A stretch of DNA of 56,039 bases from Phaeoceros laevis (lineage: Eukaryota > Anthocerotophyta > Anthocerotopsida > Notothyladales): contig JBNGIQ010009040.1 of assembly GCA_049999765.1 (NCBI GenBank), positions 1 through 56,039 on the forward strand, in the 5' to 3' direction. Positions 1 to 11,457 of this stretch are shown here, piece by piece. Within the stretch, counting starts at the first letter, position 1; each line of letters starts with the position of its first letter. The translations under genes were made by a program, and so were the position numbers. Under the pieces are notes generated by a model. That model worked only from the letters and a program-made list of their open reading frames with translations. It was not told the origin of the DNA and did not search any database.

Positions 1-3000
1 AACGACTGCCCCGTTCGCAGTTCCTGGATTTCCATTTTCGCTCGCAGCAACTCGTGGGATATTGCGTTAAGCCGCTTCTTCTTTTCATTCACCGCTGCCT
101 CAAATTCCAGAAGAAACGAGCCTTGGCCTTCCTCAAGCATTTTGCACAACCTCCTTGTTTCTCTGTCTCTCTCCTCAATGATCAACCTGGCTTCTTGCAA
201 ATCAGATAGAAGCCAATCCTTTTCTACTCGCCACTCTTCAGCAGCAGCATGCGTAGTTTCTTCCAATAATTTGAACTCAGTTTCCTTCCTGGCGATGGAC
301 TGTTCCAACTTCTGGATTTCCACCTTGCTGTGCAGCAAGTCGTTGTGTAGCGAATGGAGCGAATTATCCGTCTTGTCCACGGATGCTTCAAGAGTTCTCA
401 TGGAGCCCTGGCTGTCCTCCAGCTGTTTGCGCATACCCGCATTGCCAATTTCTTGTTTCTCTTGCTGCAAATCCCAAAGCAATCCACCCTTTTCGCTCCT
501 CCACTGTTCTTCCTTCTCAGGACGAGCTTGCTCCAGCGAGCGGAGCAAGCTGATTTTCTCGGAGAGCGCTGCCTCAAGCTCCCTCACACGGGCTTGGTAC
601 TCTTCCAGCTGATTGCGCACGCCCGCAGCGTCAAACTTGGCTTCCTGCAGTTTGGAAAACGATGTGTCCAGTTCCTTCCTCCACGCTTTGTCTCTGGCTA
701 TCCTTGTTTCCTCCAAGGAAGTGGCCTGGAGTAACTCCGTGGTCTTCTCGCACACAGCTGCTTGAAGCTCCCTGACAGAGCCTTGGCTGTCCTCCAGCTG
801 TTTGAGCATGCCTGCAACTTCTAGCTTGGAACAAAGCAAGTCGCTGTCCTTCTCTGCAATCGACCGCTGTAACTCCTTGATTGCTAGGTTCGCTTCTATC
901 AACTCCGCGGACAGCGAAATTGCCAGGGCTTGACTGTCCTTCAGCTGTTTGCACATACCCGCAATTTCTTGTTTCTCTTGCTGCAAATCCCAAAGCAATC
1001 CATCCTTTTCGCTCTTCCACTGTTCTTCCTTCTCAATACCAACTTGCTCCAGCGAGCGGAACAAGCTGATCTTCTCGGAGAGCGCTGCTTCAAGCTCCCT
1101 CACACGGGCTTGGCACTCTTCCAGCTGATTGCGCACGCCCGCAGCGTCAAACCTGGCTTCCTGCAGTTCGGAAAGCGATGTGTCCAATTCCTTCCTCCAC
1201 GCTTTGTCTCTGTCTATCCTTGTTTGCTCCAAGGATGTGGCCTGATCAACTTGGCTTCTTGCTTCATGAAGAAACGAGCCTTGGCCTTCCTCAAGCATTT
1301 TGCACAGCCTCCTTGTTTCTCTGTCTCGCTCCTCAATGATCAACTTGGCTTCTCGCAAATCAGATAGGAGCCGATCCTTTTCTACTCGCCACTCTTCAGC
1401 AGCAGCTTTCCTAGTTTCTTCCAAAAATCTCAACTCAGTTTCCTTCCCAGGGATGGACTGTTCCAACTTCTGGATTTCCACCTTGCTGTGGAGCAAGTCG
1501 TTGTGTAGCGAATGGAGCGAATTATTCGTCTTGTCCACGGATGCTTCAAGAGCTCTCATGGAGCCCTGGCTGTCCGCCAGCTGTTTGCGCATACCCGCAT
1601 TGCCAATTTCTTGTTTCTCTTGCTGCAAATCCCAAAGCAATCCACCCTTTTCGCTCCTCCACTGTTCTTCCTTCTCAGGACGAGCTTGCTCCAGCGAGCG
1701 GAGCAAGCTGATTTTCTCGGAGAGCGCTGCCTCAAGCTCCCTCACACGGGCTTGGTACTCTTCCAGCTGATTGCGCACGCCCGCAGCGTCAAACTTGGCT
1801 TCCTGCAGTTTGGAAAACGATGTGTCCAGTTCCTTCCTCCACGCTTTGTCTCTGGCTATCCTTGTTTCCTCCAAGGAAGTGGCCTGGAGTAACTCCGTGG
1901 TCTTCTCGCACACAGCTGCTTGAAGCTCCCTGACAGAGCCTTGGCTGTCCTCCAGCTGTTTGAGCATGCCTGCAACTTCTAGCTTGGAACAAAGCAAGTC
2001 GCTGTCCTTCTCTGCAATCGACCGCTGTAACTCCTTGATTGCTAGGTTCGCTTCTATCAACTCCGCGGACAGCGAAATTGCCAGGGCTTGACTGTCCTTC
2101 AGCTGTTTGCACATACCCGCAATTTCTTGTTTCTCTTGCTGCAAATCCCAAAGCAATCCATCCTTTTCGCTCTTCCACTGTTCTTCCTTCTCAATACCAA
2201 CTTGCTCCAGCGAGCGGAACAAGCTGATCTTCTCGGAGAGCGCTGCTTCAAGCTCCCTCACACGGGCTTGGCTGTCTTCCAGCTGATTGCGCACGCCCGC
2301 AGCGTCAATCCTGGCTTCCTGCAGTTCGGAAAGAGAGGTGTCCAGTTCCTTCCTCCACGCTTTGTCTCTGTCTATCCTTGTTTGCTCCAAGGATGTGGCC
2401 TGGAGTAACTCCCTGGTCTTCTCGCAGACAGCTGCTTGAAGCTCCCTGACAGAGCCTTGGCTGTCCTCCATCTGTTTGAGCATGCCTGCAACTTCTAGCT
2501 TGGAACAGAGCAAGCCGCTGTCCTTCTCCGCAATCGACCGCTGCAACTCCTTGCTTTCTAGTTTCGCTTCTATCAACTCCGCGGACAGCGAAATGTCCAT
2601 TAAATTTTCATCCTTCTTGTCAACAGCGGCTTGAAGCTCCGTGACGCAGTCCTTCAAATCTTTACGCAACGTTGCATTCTCTTTCTCTTTCTCCTGGACC
2701 CTCTCCAGTGCAGTTTGCAAATCGAACATAAGAACATCCATCTCTCTCCGCCACTCCTTCTCACAGCTGCCTCTCTTTTGCTCCAAACTTTCTGCGTCCA
2801 CAAGCTTCACCGCGGACCGGATTTCTGAAATGGACTGCTGCATCTCCTTGATGTCTGCCTTTTCTTTGAGGATCTCATACACAGCGGATTCAAGGTCCTT
2901 CAGTGCGGCTTGGCTTTCCTCATACATTTTGCGCAACCCTGCCGTCTCGAGCTCTTTTTTTTCATTGACCAATTTGGCTTGGTTCAAATCAGACAGAAGA

Positions 3001-3738
3001 CCCTCAATAGACTGTTCGGCTTCTTGGATGTCTGCCTGCGCCTTCAATTTCTCGTAATGAAGGTACCGGAGTAGTTTCTCCTTTTCATAAGCAGCTGCTT
3101 CAAGCCTCGCGTGCAACAACCTGGTGGTCTCTGTAAAATTAGCTGAAGCATCGGATTCTCTCTCCGCTGAAACTTGATCTACCTCAATATATTTGCTGCC
3201 CCCTACGCTTTGGGCAACCTGATGAAAAGTAAAAGAGGATGGCAATTGCTGCCGCACAGCCTCCATCTCCTGCATATACGCCTCTTTCTCCAGGCATAGA
3301 TACAGCTCCTGATCTCTGCACAATTGTTGCACTCGTTACCGTGCCTGACAAAAATTGCACTCGCAGCAGAATAAAGTTCATGCATAAGCACACGCTGTGA
3401 ATTCGAAAGATTCTAAGAGCAAGACCTACTGCACCAGTTTCAAGATCAAAAAAAAATCATGAACAACTATGTTACCTCTTAAGATCCTCCATCAGGTTGA
3501 AATTCTCGATGCTAAACGGTTCACTGACCGCTTGGAGAAGCTTCAACTGTTCCTCCAGGGCATTGCCAAGCCTTTCGTCATTCAAAAACTCTTGCGCAGA
3601 CGTAACCCCGTCTGCGAACGCATCAAGGCGCTCAAGCTGGTCTTCACGAGACCACGCCATCCTTGTTGTTCCGTGATTGTCGTGACGAAGCTCGATCTCT
3701 GCAGAAAGTTCCTCGCTAGAATATCTGTCGAAGTTCAC
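1..3738 (-). CDS. Long coiled-coil protein, 5' part of gene (runs off window)
   Basis: Two exons are visible: 3738-3476 and 3315 to beyond position 1. The 160-bp intron has a GTAAC donor and a TGCAG acceptor, and splicing gives ..MEDLKR-DQELYLCLEKEAY... About 1,190 residues are in the window with no stop, so the C-terminus is missing. Exon 2 is almost entirely heptad-like coiled coil rich in E, K, Q and L (for example SLEQTRIDRDKAWRKELD, VRELEAALSEKISL). It contains a near-identical in-frame duplication of 386 codons and shorter internal repeats of about 520 bp. The N-terminal exon is acidic and non-repetitive. I do not recognise the family; it resembles generic myosin-tail or golgin-like structural proteins. 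The ATG at 3738 was chosen because it opens the exon in frame, but an earlier exon is possible. Long open frames on the other strand across 142-3057 are repeat-driven shadows. Confidence 0.75.
110..2403 (-). repeat. 1158-bp direct tandem duplication inside the coiled-coil gene
   Basis: Bases about 110-1245 recur at about 1268-2403 with a fixed offset of 1158 bp and only scattered substitutions. 1158 is 386 codons, so the reading frame is kept. Single differences translate as QLEDSQGSMRTLEA versus QLADSQGSMRALEA. Inside each unit there is an older repeat of about 520 bp (compare 641-735 with 1162-1250). It could be a recent expansion or an assembly duplication. Confidence 0.9.
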
Positions 3739-3828
3739 ATCAACTCGTAAGGAAGCCGTGGAAGTGGTAGAGAGGTTAAACCAGTCTCTGTCTTGAAACC
3801 AGTCGTGGAAACTTGCTACCAGTCGTGA

Positions 3829-4065
3829 GTTGCAATGAAGCGGGTATCTTGTGGGCTATGACGCGATTCATTCTATTCGACACTATTGATCTGAGATTCT
3901 TTCAAAGAATCGGAGGTTCCTGGAACTAAGGTGAAAACCCGTCCTGAAAACCTAAGTTGCAATGAAGCGGGTATCTTGTGGGCTATGACGCGATTCATTC
4001 TATTGGATACTATTGATCTGAGATTCTTACAAAGAATCGGACGTTCCTGCAACAAAGGTGAAACT
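3829..4065. repeat. Tandem duplication, about 127-bp unit, two copies
   Basis: The segment beginning tgcaatgaagcgggtatctt at 3831 recurs at 3958 and stays similar through the 'ggtgaaac' end of each copy, with a few substitutions. It lies in the upstream region of the coiled-coil gene. The rest of 3739-4559 shows no convincing gene. Confidence 0.85.
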
Positions 4066-4821
4066 ATCTTTAATCACGTTTCAATCATGTTATCTGATAG
4101 TTTAATCCTTTTGCTCAGCCCGGGTGCACAAAAACTTTGGGTGGGGCACTTTCTTCCAAAAGCATAAGGAGCTGCTGCAAGGTAAATTGGCAGACGAACT
4201 GTCTAACGAATACATAGTTCGGTGGAGTTCAGTGAAGCAGTGTTTTAGTGCAATGCTGCCAGGATCCAGTGAGCGACGCAGGGCTGTATCCGGAAAATGT
4301 TTCTGCTGTGTGATCAGCATCCAGCAAACGAGGCAGAAATAATCGGGAGCATATGGATCTCAACCTCGAAGCATCAGAAGTTTGAATCAGAAGCATTCCA
4401 GCCAGTACACTGGCAGTAACTGCCAAAATTCTGGATGCAGCATGAACACCCGAGGTCGCAAGTATGGTGAAATCAGCCAAACAACAGAACGACAGTCCCA
4501 GTTCCCAGCTTGACAGTGTAAACAACCGAGCAGAAATAGCGAGACGCAAGAGTCGACTGAATACGAGTGGCCGATTTTAATTCAAAGCCCGTCCGTGTTA
4601 CAAAAATTGTCTACTGCCTGTGCTATGATGCTATCTACATATTTACTGAATCTACTGATGCAGGCCCTGTTGCCGCTTCAATCATTTACAACAGTAGACA
4701 TCATCAGCAGACCAAAAAAATGGTCAGTGGCTTTACATAAACCAGGTTCCAGGAAGAATGGAGCAAAACTGGTTAGGGGCCTAGACTACTTATGGAAGCC
4801 ACAGCTAGCAAGCTACGAGAC

Positions 4822-7698
4822 TTAAAGAATGCGGTCAGCAGCAGAGGGCAGTCTTCTGAAAAAGTTAAGAGGCACTGGAGGAAGAGGATCTCTGAAGCTG
4901 GGAGGGCGCATAATGTAGATGCCCAGCAAGACTGCAACAACTCTGAAAGGCGTTACATAAAGCACAACAGCAGCAATGAGGCAAAAGATCACAAACATGA
5001 GAGTGGCCCTTGGATCCCTCCAGCTGAGCAGATACTGGAATCTTTCCCCCTGCGAAGCAAGCTCGCCCAATCCATTCTGGATCTTGGTTGACACGTTGCG
5101 CAGCCGGTCATACCTCTGCTTCAAAATGTCAGGCTGAGCCTTCGTGTTGGGCAGAATTCCAAATTCTTCCTCCAGCTCGTCCGGATCGCTAGTCTGGTCA
5201 CCCTGGGAGAGCTTGGCGTCCATGAAGGGAGGGGCCTGGGGGCGGAAGCGGTAGTTCCAGGCACCGATAAGGAAGAGGTAGAGGAAGACAGTGGGCAGGA
5301 TGAGCTCCGGGTACCACACCAGGATGAGAAAGAGAACATGAACAAGAACGGTGGTCACCCTGTTCTCCCACTTGCAGATGTCCTGGAACCACTTGTAGAC
5401 GCCAAGGAAGCTGGAGAGCACACCCATAATTCGGTAGAAGTTGGCCTTGCTTCTGCGCATGCTCCAAATGGTGGACTCAGTGTCCAGCACGTAGGACACA
5501 ACCTCAGGCCGCAGAGGAGGCTCCGACCTCCCCAGATGGTATTGCACAAGTTTCATGGCTGAGTTGCGGAGGAACTCCAGCTGGGTCTTGCTCAGAGGGT
5601 GGTAATAGTGCATGAGGGGCAGAGGAGGCTGGAGGTAGATCTGCATCACATTAAACATGGAGCCCACGGAAAATCTGACTGCCAGCTCTAACTCGCCACG
5701 CTTCGTCACACCGGACTGTGTGAGCTGGAGAAGAGGATACAGGTTGGTGTAGACTCGATCGTTCTCCAAAGTTGACAACCTGATCCTGATTTTGCCGATG
5801 TGAGCGTCAGGCTTGTTGAGGAGATGCTGATTGTCGAACACGCATACTGTAAGCACAGTGCAAGGATCGTACACGTCCCAGGTGTACTGCTCATTCCACC
5901 GAGGATTGAAATTGTCCGTGATGGTTCTGGTGCGAATCCACTTCTGCCCATACTTGGCCACACAGTAGGAATCTGTGCTCGCTCTGTTGTTGGCACCGGA
6001 CTTCATGGGAAGCAGTCCCGAGGCTCCGAGGATACCCAACTCCAGAATCCCCACAGGAGGCTTCCAGAGTTGTTTGGCAGCAGGCCTCATGCAGCTGGTG
6101 TGCGTGTTCGACTCCTCCATGACATGATAGCCTCCATCAAAGCACAGACGAAGATGGATCCTTCCTTTGTAATTACCTTTGTCATCCTTCTCCAAAACGT
6201 ACCATCGGGAGCCGACCTGGCGACCATCAATCCGCCTCTCGATTGTATTCAGGGGGATCCTCACCTGGCCCAACACCTCCTTCTTTGGGGGGTCTATCAC
6301 CGTCAGATGCAACACCTCTTCGAAAGAAAAGGGTTCAGCTGCCACGAACATGAGGTCCTCATCCCACGTTGGACTGGTGCTCTGGTTCTTGGACTTCTTG
6401 GTGTCGTGCATCTGCGGGCCCAGATGCGTCTTGACAATGGGCTCAGGAACTCTTCCCTTCTCAGATGGCAGCAGATCTTGAGCTTCGATTATTTTCACCC
6501 GCAGATACCACAGCTTCGGAGACATGTATACCTTGGACCGGAAGTTGGGGTTGCCTCCGGTATCAGAGTGCACGGCATCTGGGAAGGCCTCGTCAGCCTG
6601 TGTCCCCATCCATACTGCCAGCATAAGCTCGCCCTTCACTCTGCCTTCTGCTCCAACCAGCCTGTACCATTGAGGGGCCAAGGGGCTTTCTGGCGGCTTC
6701 CTCGAAGGTACTTCTCCAACCTCCAGCATCACAAATCCCAGGCTCTCCGGGTCCTTGGCGGGCTTGTCCTTCTCGGGCTTGTCTGGCTCGTTAAAAAGCT
6801 CGATTTGGAGCGTCCCACCATGCAGGTTCCCCTTGGCAAAAGCAAACACTTGGTTCCACTCCGGATTCAGGCTCTTCCCCACCACTTTGCTCTTAGCAAA
6901 CAAACTGCCGACACCGATCTTGGCAAAAGGGTCACTGGTGGTAGCATTTCCGTCCTTCACGTCCTTGTGTGCTGTCAGGCCCTTCGCTTTCACCAGCTTC
7001 ACAAACAGGAAAGGCATCTCCTCCACCAAATCATATGCTGGCGTCTGCCTCATCTCACCAGCTCCACCAAGCCTGGCCTCCGAATTCTTCAGAGTGTACT
7101 CTGAAGCAGCTACATTTTGGGCAGTCTTCGGCTCCGGCTTGGGCTTAGGAGCAGGAGTAGTCGCCGCAGCTGCACCGGCATCTCCTCCAGCTGCTGGAGC
7201 TGCGGCCGCAGCCGGGGCAGCAGCACCTCCAGCTGCCGGTGCAGCTCCTCCTGCCGCCGGTGCAGCTGCTCCTGCTGCAGCAGCAGCTGGTGGCTTCGGG
7301 GGAGGTAGCTCTTCTGTGTAAATCTTCAGTCCTATCTCTCCTCTGATGTGGGAGAAAAGGCTCCTCTTTTCCAGCTTGAAGTACTTCACAGCCTCCTTCC
7401 CCTTCACTGCAAGGTCGGTGAGAGGAATCCGAACCCTCCCGAGAAATCCACTCGGCCTCCCCATCTTCCTGTCATTGTAGACGTTCACCTCCAGCACTCC
7501 TTCGCCTCCCCCGTCTGGCAGCATGAAATCAAACTTCTCATTCCAAGTAGGATTCAGCTCCTTGTCCTTCACCTTGGTTCTTATCCTCTGCTTCTCATAA
7601 TCCAGAGTCACGTAAGCATTGGCCGAACCCTGGCCATCCTTGGGCATCAACCCCCTGGCATTCACCACCTCAACGTGCAGTTTCTTCTTAGGAGGCAT
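4822..7698 (-). CDS. Multiple C2 domain and transmembrane region protein (MCTP/QUIRKY family)
   Basis: A single exon encodes 958 residues. An N-terminal C2 domain (about 5-120: LHVEVVNARGLMPKDGQG) is followed by an Ala/Pro/Gly linker (about 130-200) and three further C2 domains (about 235-365, 395-530, 550-690). A plant phosphoribosyltransferase_C (PRT_C) tail holds the hydrophobic hairpins (VTTVLVHVLFLILVWYPELI; TLMFVIFCLIAAVVLYVTPF), and the protein ends FRRLPSAADRIL, typical of the family. MCTPs sit in the ER membrane and tether it to the plasma membrane, notably at plasmodesmata, through C2-lipid binding. The first C2 has SANAYV where calcium-binding C2 domains have SDPYV, while C2-2 keeps SDPF, so calcium dependence probably differs between domains. 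The ATG codon at 7698 gives MPPKKKLHVEV. The lack of introns is usual for plant MCTPs. Bases 4560-4821 are the likely 3' UTR. Confidence 0.95.
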   Translation of the reverse strand: MPPKKKLHVEVVNARGLMPKDGQGSANAYVTLDYEKQRIRTKVKDKELNPTWNEKFDFMLPDGGGEGVLEVNVYNDRKMGRPSGFLGRVRIPLTDLAVKGKEAVKYFKLEKRSLFSHIRGEIGLKIYTEELPPPKPPAAAAAGAAAPAAGGAAPAAGGAAAPAAAAAPAAGGDAGAAAATTPAPKPKPEPKTAQNVAASEYTLKNSEARLGGAGEMRQTPAYDLVEEMPFLFVKLVKAKGLTAHKDVKDGNATTSDPFAKIGVGSLFAKSKVVGKSLNPEWNQVFAFAKGNLHGGTLQIELFNEPDKPEKDKPAKDPESLGFVMLEVGEVPSRKPPESPLAPQWYRLVGAEGRVKGELMLAVWMGTQADEAFPDAVHSDTGGNPNFRSKVYMSPKLWYLRVKIIEAQDLLPSEKGRVPEPIVKTHLGPQMHDTKKSKNQSTSPTWDEDLMFVAAEPFSFEEVLHLTVIDPPKKEVLGQVRIPLNTIERRIDGRQVGSRWYVLEKDDKGNYKGRIHLRLCFDGGYHVMEESNTHTSCMRPAAKQLWKPPVGILELGILGASGLLPMKSGANNRASTDSYCVAKYGQKWIRTRTITDNFNPRWNEQYTWDVYDPCTVLTVCVFDNQHLLNKPDAHIGKIRIRLSTLENDRVYTNLYPLLQLTQSGVTKRGELELAVRFSVGSMFNVMQIYLQPPLPLMHYYHPLSKTQLEFLRNSAMKLVQYHLGRSEPPLRPEVVSYVLDTESTIWSMRRSKANFYRIMGVLSSFLGVYKWFQDICKWENRVTTVLVHVLFLILVWYPELILPTVFLYLFLIGAWNYRFRPQAPPFMDAKLSQGDQTSDPDELEEEFGILPNTKAQPDILKQRYDRLRNVSTKIQNGLGELASQGERFQYLLSWRDPRATLMFVIFCLIAAVVLYVTPFRVVAVLLGIYIMRPPSFRDPLPPVPLNFFRRLPSAADRIL

Positions 7699-9396
7699 GG
7701 CTGGACCCTCCCTTCTTTACCGCCTCAAATCGGGCTGATGCAACTCACTGCGACCTCTTCCCTGCCACCACACAACATCATGTCAGTGAAAACGTTTAGA
7801 AATTCAGAGACACAAAGCCTGATGAAGCTCATGCACAATTCTACCAAGGCAACTTCAGCGAAGCACTGATGCACCAGCGAGGAAACAAATGCACAAGTCT
7901 CACCGAAATTGTCAGGAGCTTCAAAGAAGGAGCCTTGAGCTCATAGCAACAGCTGAGCAGGGAAATTCCGACCTCTCAGAGCAAACAGGCAAAGCAAGCG
8001 CTAGGTGCGTCTGCGGCGCAGCTGTGGCAGCTGGCGCAGGATCAGCGGGGAGAGAGGAAGACGATGCTTGTCGCAGAAATCGGGCGCGGTGAAAACATGA
8101 GAATGAGCTCGAATGTGGCTGCCCGGCGAGACAAATACGTCTGGAAACTGTACGAAGGCCAAACGTTCTTCCCTGACTCGAGCCCGGACTTCGAAGCGCT
8201 GATTAATGATCCAAGGCCCGAAGTCGTATCAATGTCGCTGTCTACGCCAGCATCTGCTAACGTCTCTTTGACAGCCGGGATAATCCCTAGTTAAAATACC
8301 ACAATATTCACGCCCGACGTAACGTCCGCTGACACGACCCTCCCGACCGTTAGAGGCCTTAACTGCTACGCCGGAGAATTCCGCTGAAGTCGAGGATTAC
8401 CGGGAACAGGCGGTGGCCGCGTATCGCCGTTGCTACAGACAGCTGCAACGGCTTTCCGCCCGCGTATCAAATTTGAATCCCTCCTTTCATGTGTGGGCGG
8501 TCCCGGTTTGCTGCCAGCTCGGCCGGGCAGCTCCTCCTGCCCGGGCCTGCCGGAGTGCCGTCTGCGTCGCCGGTTTCAGGCTTTCAGGCCACTCCACAAT
8601 CTGTGGTTCTTTGCTGCTTCTTCCCGCTTCCTGGAATTTCTCTTCTGTGGCTCTGCGCTCTCAGCGGCTTTCGTGCCCTTCTCTCTCGCTCAATTTGAGC
8701 AGATCCGCAGACGTGTTTGAGCCGTGGTTTGGAGAGGAATGCCGTGAGATTTTTTTGGTGACAAATTCGCAGGCTGGAGGTACTTCCAGTTTAGCTGTGC
8801 GTCGAGTGCTGGTGCTGCTTCTCCTCATAGAGGTATGTCCTCCGTCCTGGTGGTCGTGGTTGAATTTTTGTGGCTGTTGCAGTCCTTTATTGTTGTCAAT
8901 CCAACGCAACAGCTCCCGTATAAGGGCGGTTGCCGCTTTTGTTTCGCTGTCATGCTTCTCCAAGTGAGATGCGTGCACTCATTTCTAGTGCCTGGGAGAT
9001 TTGCCACCAGAATCGCATGTGGTGGATTGCCTGTTGCACCTTCTATCCCCTTCCATTTTCTCACCATAGCCAGGGGCAATGTAGAGGAGTTGAAATCGGA
9101 ACTCAATGATTACAGCGGACGATAGCGGCTGTTCCTTCTCTTGATTTTCATCTTTATGGCCTCCATTTCCGGTTTCCTGTCGTAGCCCCGTCGCTGCCAG
9201 TTCGTTCCCCTGTACGGTATTTTTTTAGCGATTACAAGCAGACATATGGGGAGATAGATGTGACTTGAAGTAGGATGAAGTCAATTCGCCTTGCGTTTCA
9301 ATGCTTGATGTCACTGCAACCGTCTTCATGCGTGTCTAACCACTTGCACTCTTACTTGTTTCAGATCCGATCTGAAGCAAACAAAACAAGCAAGCG
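7699..9396. other. Divergent upstream region between MCTP and tetraspanin; probable 5' UTR intron
   Basis: The short overlapping frames here agree with no family and overlap on both strands, so I call no gene. The sequence 'cttgtttcag' just before 9365, followed by 32 bp to the tetraspanin ATG, looks like a 3' splice site. A possible donor is GTATGTCC near 8832, which would make a 5' UTR intron of about 530 bp. T-rich, C-rich tracts at 8480-8900 fit a transcribed leader. Confidence 0.45.
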
Positions 9397-11181
9397 ATGG
9401 CGCCCGGGACCGGTGTGAGCTCCTTCGTTATCAAATGGATCAACTTCATCACTATGGTATGTAGTGCTTTTATTGTGGCTCGTCTTGCTGAAGCAGGCGA
9501 CCACCACCATTGTCGGTTTCTGGCCAGAAAGTCCCAATGGCTTGAGTCTACTTCAATTTCAGAGCTCCCCTTTTGTGATGTTAGGTCAGTAATCCTGATG
9601 AACAACCGTGGTCATATTTGGTGCAGATATTCTCGTTAGGCATCTTGTCGCTAGGTATATATTTATCAACAAGAAGTGGAGACTGTGCGAAGTTCTTGAT
9701 GCAGCCCGTGTTGGTGCTCGGAGCTTTTACGTTTATCCTGTAAGTGGCCACTTCAGCCGCCTCTTCAAATTCTTGATAATACCGGACTTACTTGCGCCAT
9801 CGTATTTATAGCACTGGCTTAAGACGTTATGCTGTTTTTGTGTTGTCAATTGTGTAGCTCATTAGTCGGCTTCATCGGTTCATGGAGAGACATCCCCTGG
9901 CTTCTCTGGATTGTATCCACATAGTACTCTGCAAACTGCCAATTCACTCCTGGAACTTCTCCAGAATAGGAAAACTCTGATCCTGATGTCCTTAACGGCC
10001 TTCCAGTATTTGTCTGTCATGTTTGTGCTGCTCGTATTTCTAGCCGGCTTCACTGTCTTCGCGTAAGTGGCTCCACTCTTTTCTTCTGCCAATACACACC
10101 TTCATGTGTGCTTCCCATCACCCGTCTATGGAATTAATATGTTGCCTTCCTGTTTTTCAGGTTTGTGGTAACAAACACGGGGGCAGGTCATGTAGTTAGC
10201 GGCCAAGGGTAAATCATGGATTTTTTCAAACAGTGTACTTCTGCTACCCTCGCTGTGTATCCCAGTTGCTCTGACTCTGGTTTGGCCGGCTTTCGTCAGG
10301 TTCAAGGAATACAAGCTTGGTGATTACAACCGCTGGCTTATCAGAAGGGTACTCCCGCTATTAAGCTCACCACTACGTTTTCATTTGATTTTAATTTCCG
10401 CTCAAGAAGCTGACTGCTGATATTTCTTAAGTGCAGCTTAACGACACAGACCATTGGAAGAACCTCAGAAGCTGCTTGGTGGACGCAGAATTCTGTGCTG
10501 ACTTGGCAACAACCTATCCAGTAAGTTCTCAACTACTTAGGCTAATGGATGCTATATCTACTTGTTCAGGTGAGTCTAACCCCCGGGCTGTTTCCTGTTT
10601 CAGACTGCTAAGCTCTACGAGCAAGGACGGCTTAATTCGATACAATCTGGATGCTGCCGCCCTCCATCAGCGTATGTGTTGTGTTCAGACAATACTGCTG
10701 GGAACTCATCCAGAAATAAAGATCTGACAACTAGTGCTGTTTTGATTTGTCAGATGTGGATACCCAATTGTGAACGCCACTTATTTCGACCTCACCCAGA
10801 CATCCAATAGCACGCAACCAGACTGCAAGTTGTATCAGAATGATCCAGCAGTAGAGTGCTTCAATTGTGATTCTTGCAAGTGAGTTTCCCTGCTTGCTGA
10901 CTTGTCCTAGCATTAGGCTAGTTTCTTTTCTGTAGCTAATCAAATTTGTGATGTTAGAGCTGGAGTGGCTCAGTATCTCAAGCAGAAATGGCGTTTCATC
11001 GCTATCTTCAACATCATCGTCTTTGTTGTGCTGGTAAGGAGTCGTTGCTCTACGTAACTGCAAAAATCAATCTTCTCCTTCATATCCCATATAATCCGTG
11101 TTGTCTTCTTGCCAGGGGGTGCTGTACTCGATTGGTTGCTGCGCAAGACGGCATGCCGCATACGCATACTCCAAAGTGTAA
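9397..11181 (+). CDS. Tetraspanin, 266 residues, eleven exons
   Basis: I assembled the exons as 9397-9456, 9627-9739, 9858-9912, 10007-10062, 10161-10208, 10300-10348, 10437-10520, 10604-10671, 10754-10879, 10958-11033 and 11116-11181. All phases agree and every junction is GT..AG. The product has four hydrophobic segments (exon 1-2, exon 3-4 around SLVGFIGSWRDIPWLLWI, YLSVMFVLLVFLAGFTVF, and the last FIAIFNIIVFVVLGVLY). The plant tetraspanin signature lies in the large extracellular loop: FKEYKLGDYNRWL, then GCCRPPSACGYP and CFNCDSCKAGV. Plant tetraspanins organise plasma-membrane microdomains. The length of 266 is normal for the family. Eleven exons is many compared with the one or two usual in Arabidopsis TET genes. 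It converges on the methyltransferase gene, with 276 bp between the stops. Confidence 0.93.
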
Positions 11182-11457
11182 AAAACATCAGAGATACTTT
11201 TCAGAGTGTTTATAGAATTCTGTATCCTAGAGTTTCGCTCAATGAGATATGTTGAAACCTCCATCAGCTCAGCGACAATATGGCTTGTCCTGGAAACATG
11301 GCCCATACCGCCTGTAATTTACAGCACCGCTCATTGACGGTGTTCCGTCAACATCAAAAGCTATTTGTTTGCAAACTTTCCGGTTCACTGTGTAACTAAT
11401 TCAAGTCACAACCCAGACGGAAAAGTTTACCATTTCGTTCCATGCAGTGAAGCATAG

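Noticed and set aside
142-3057. Plus-strand and alternative-frame open frames in the coiled-coil region (repeated 126-, 129- and 156-residue frames)
   Set aside because: They repeat with the 1158-bp duplication and lie opposite a continuous minus-strand coiled-coil frame that runs off the window. They are shadows.
5800-7321. Long plus-strand frames opposite MCTP (up to 434 residues)
   Set aside because: Antisense shadows of a strongly conserved MCTP coding sequence; no domain of their own.
8413-8978. Overlapping frames of 70-184 residues in several phases before the tetraspanin gene
   Set aside because: Mutually overlapping, Cys/Ser/Pro-biased, no family features. The region fits a leader or 5' UTR intron.
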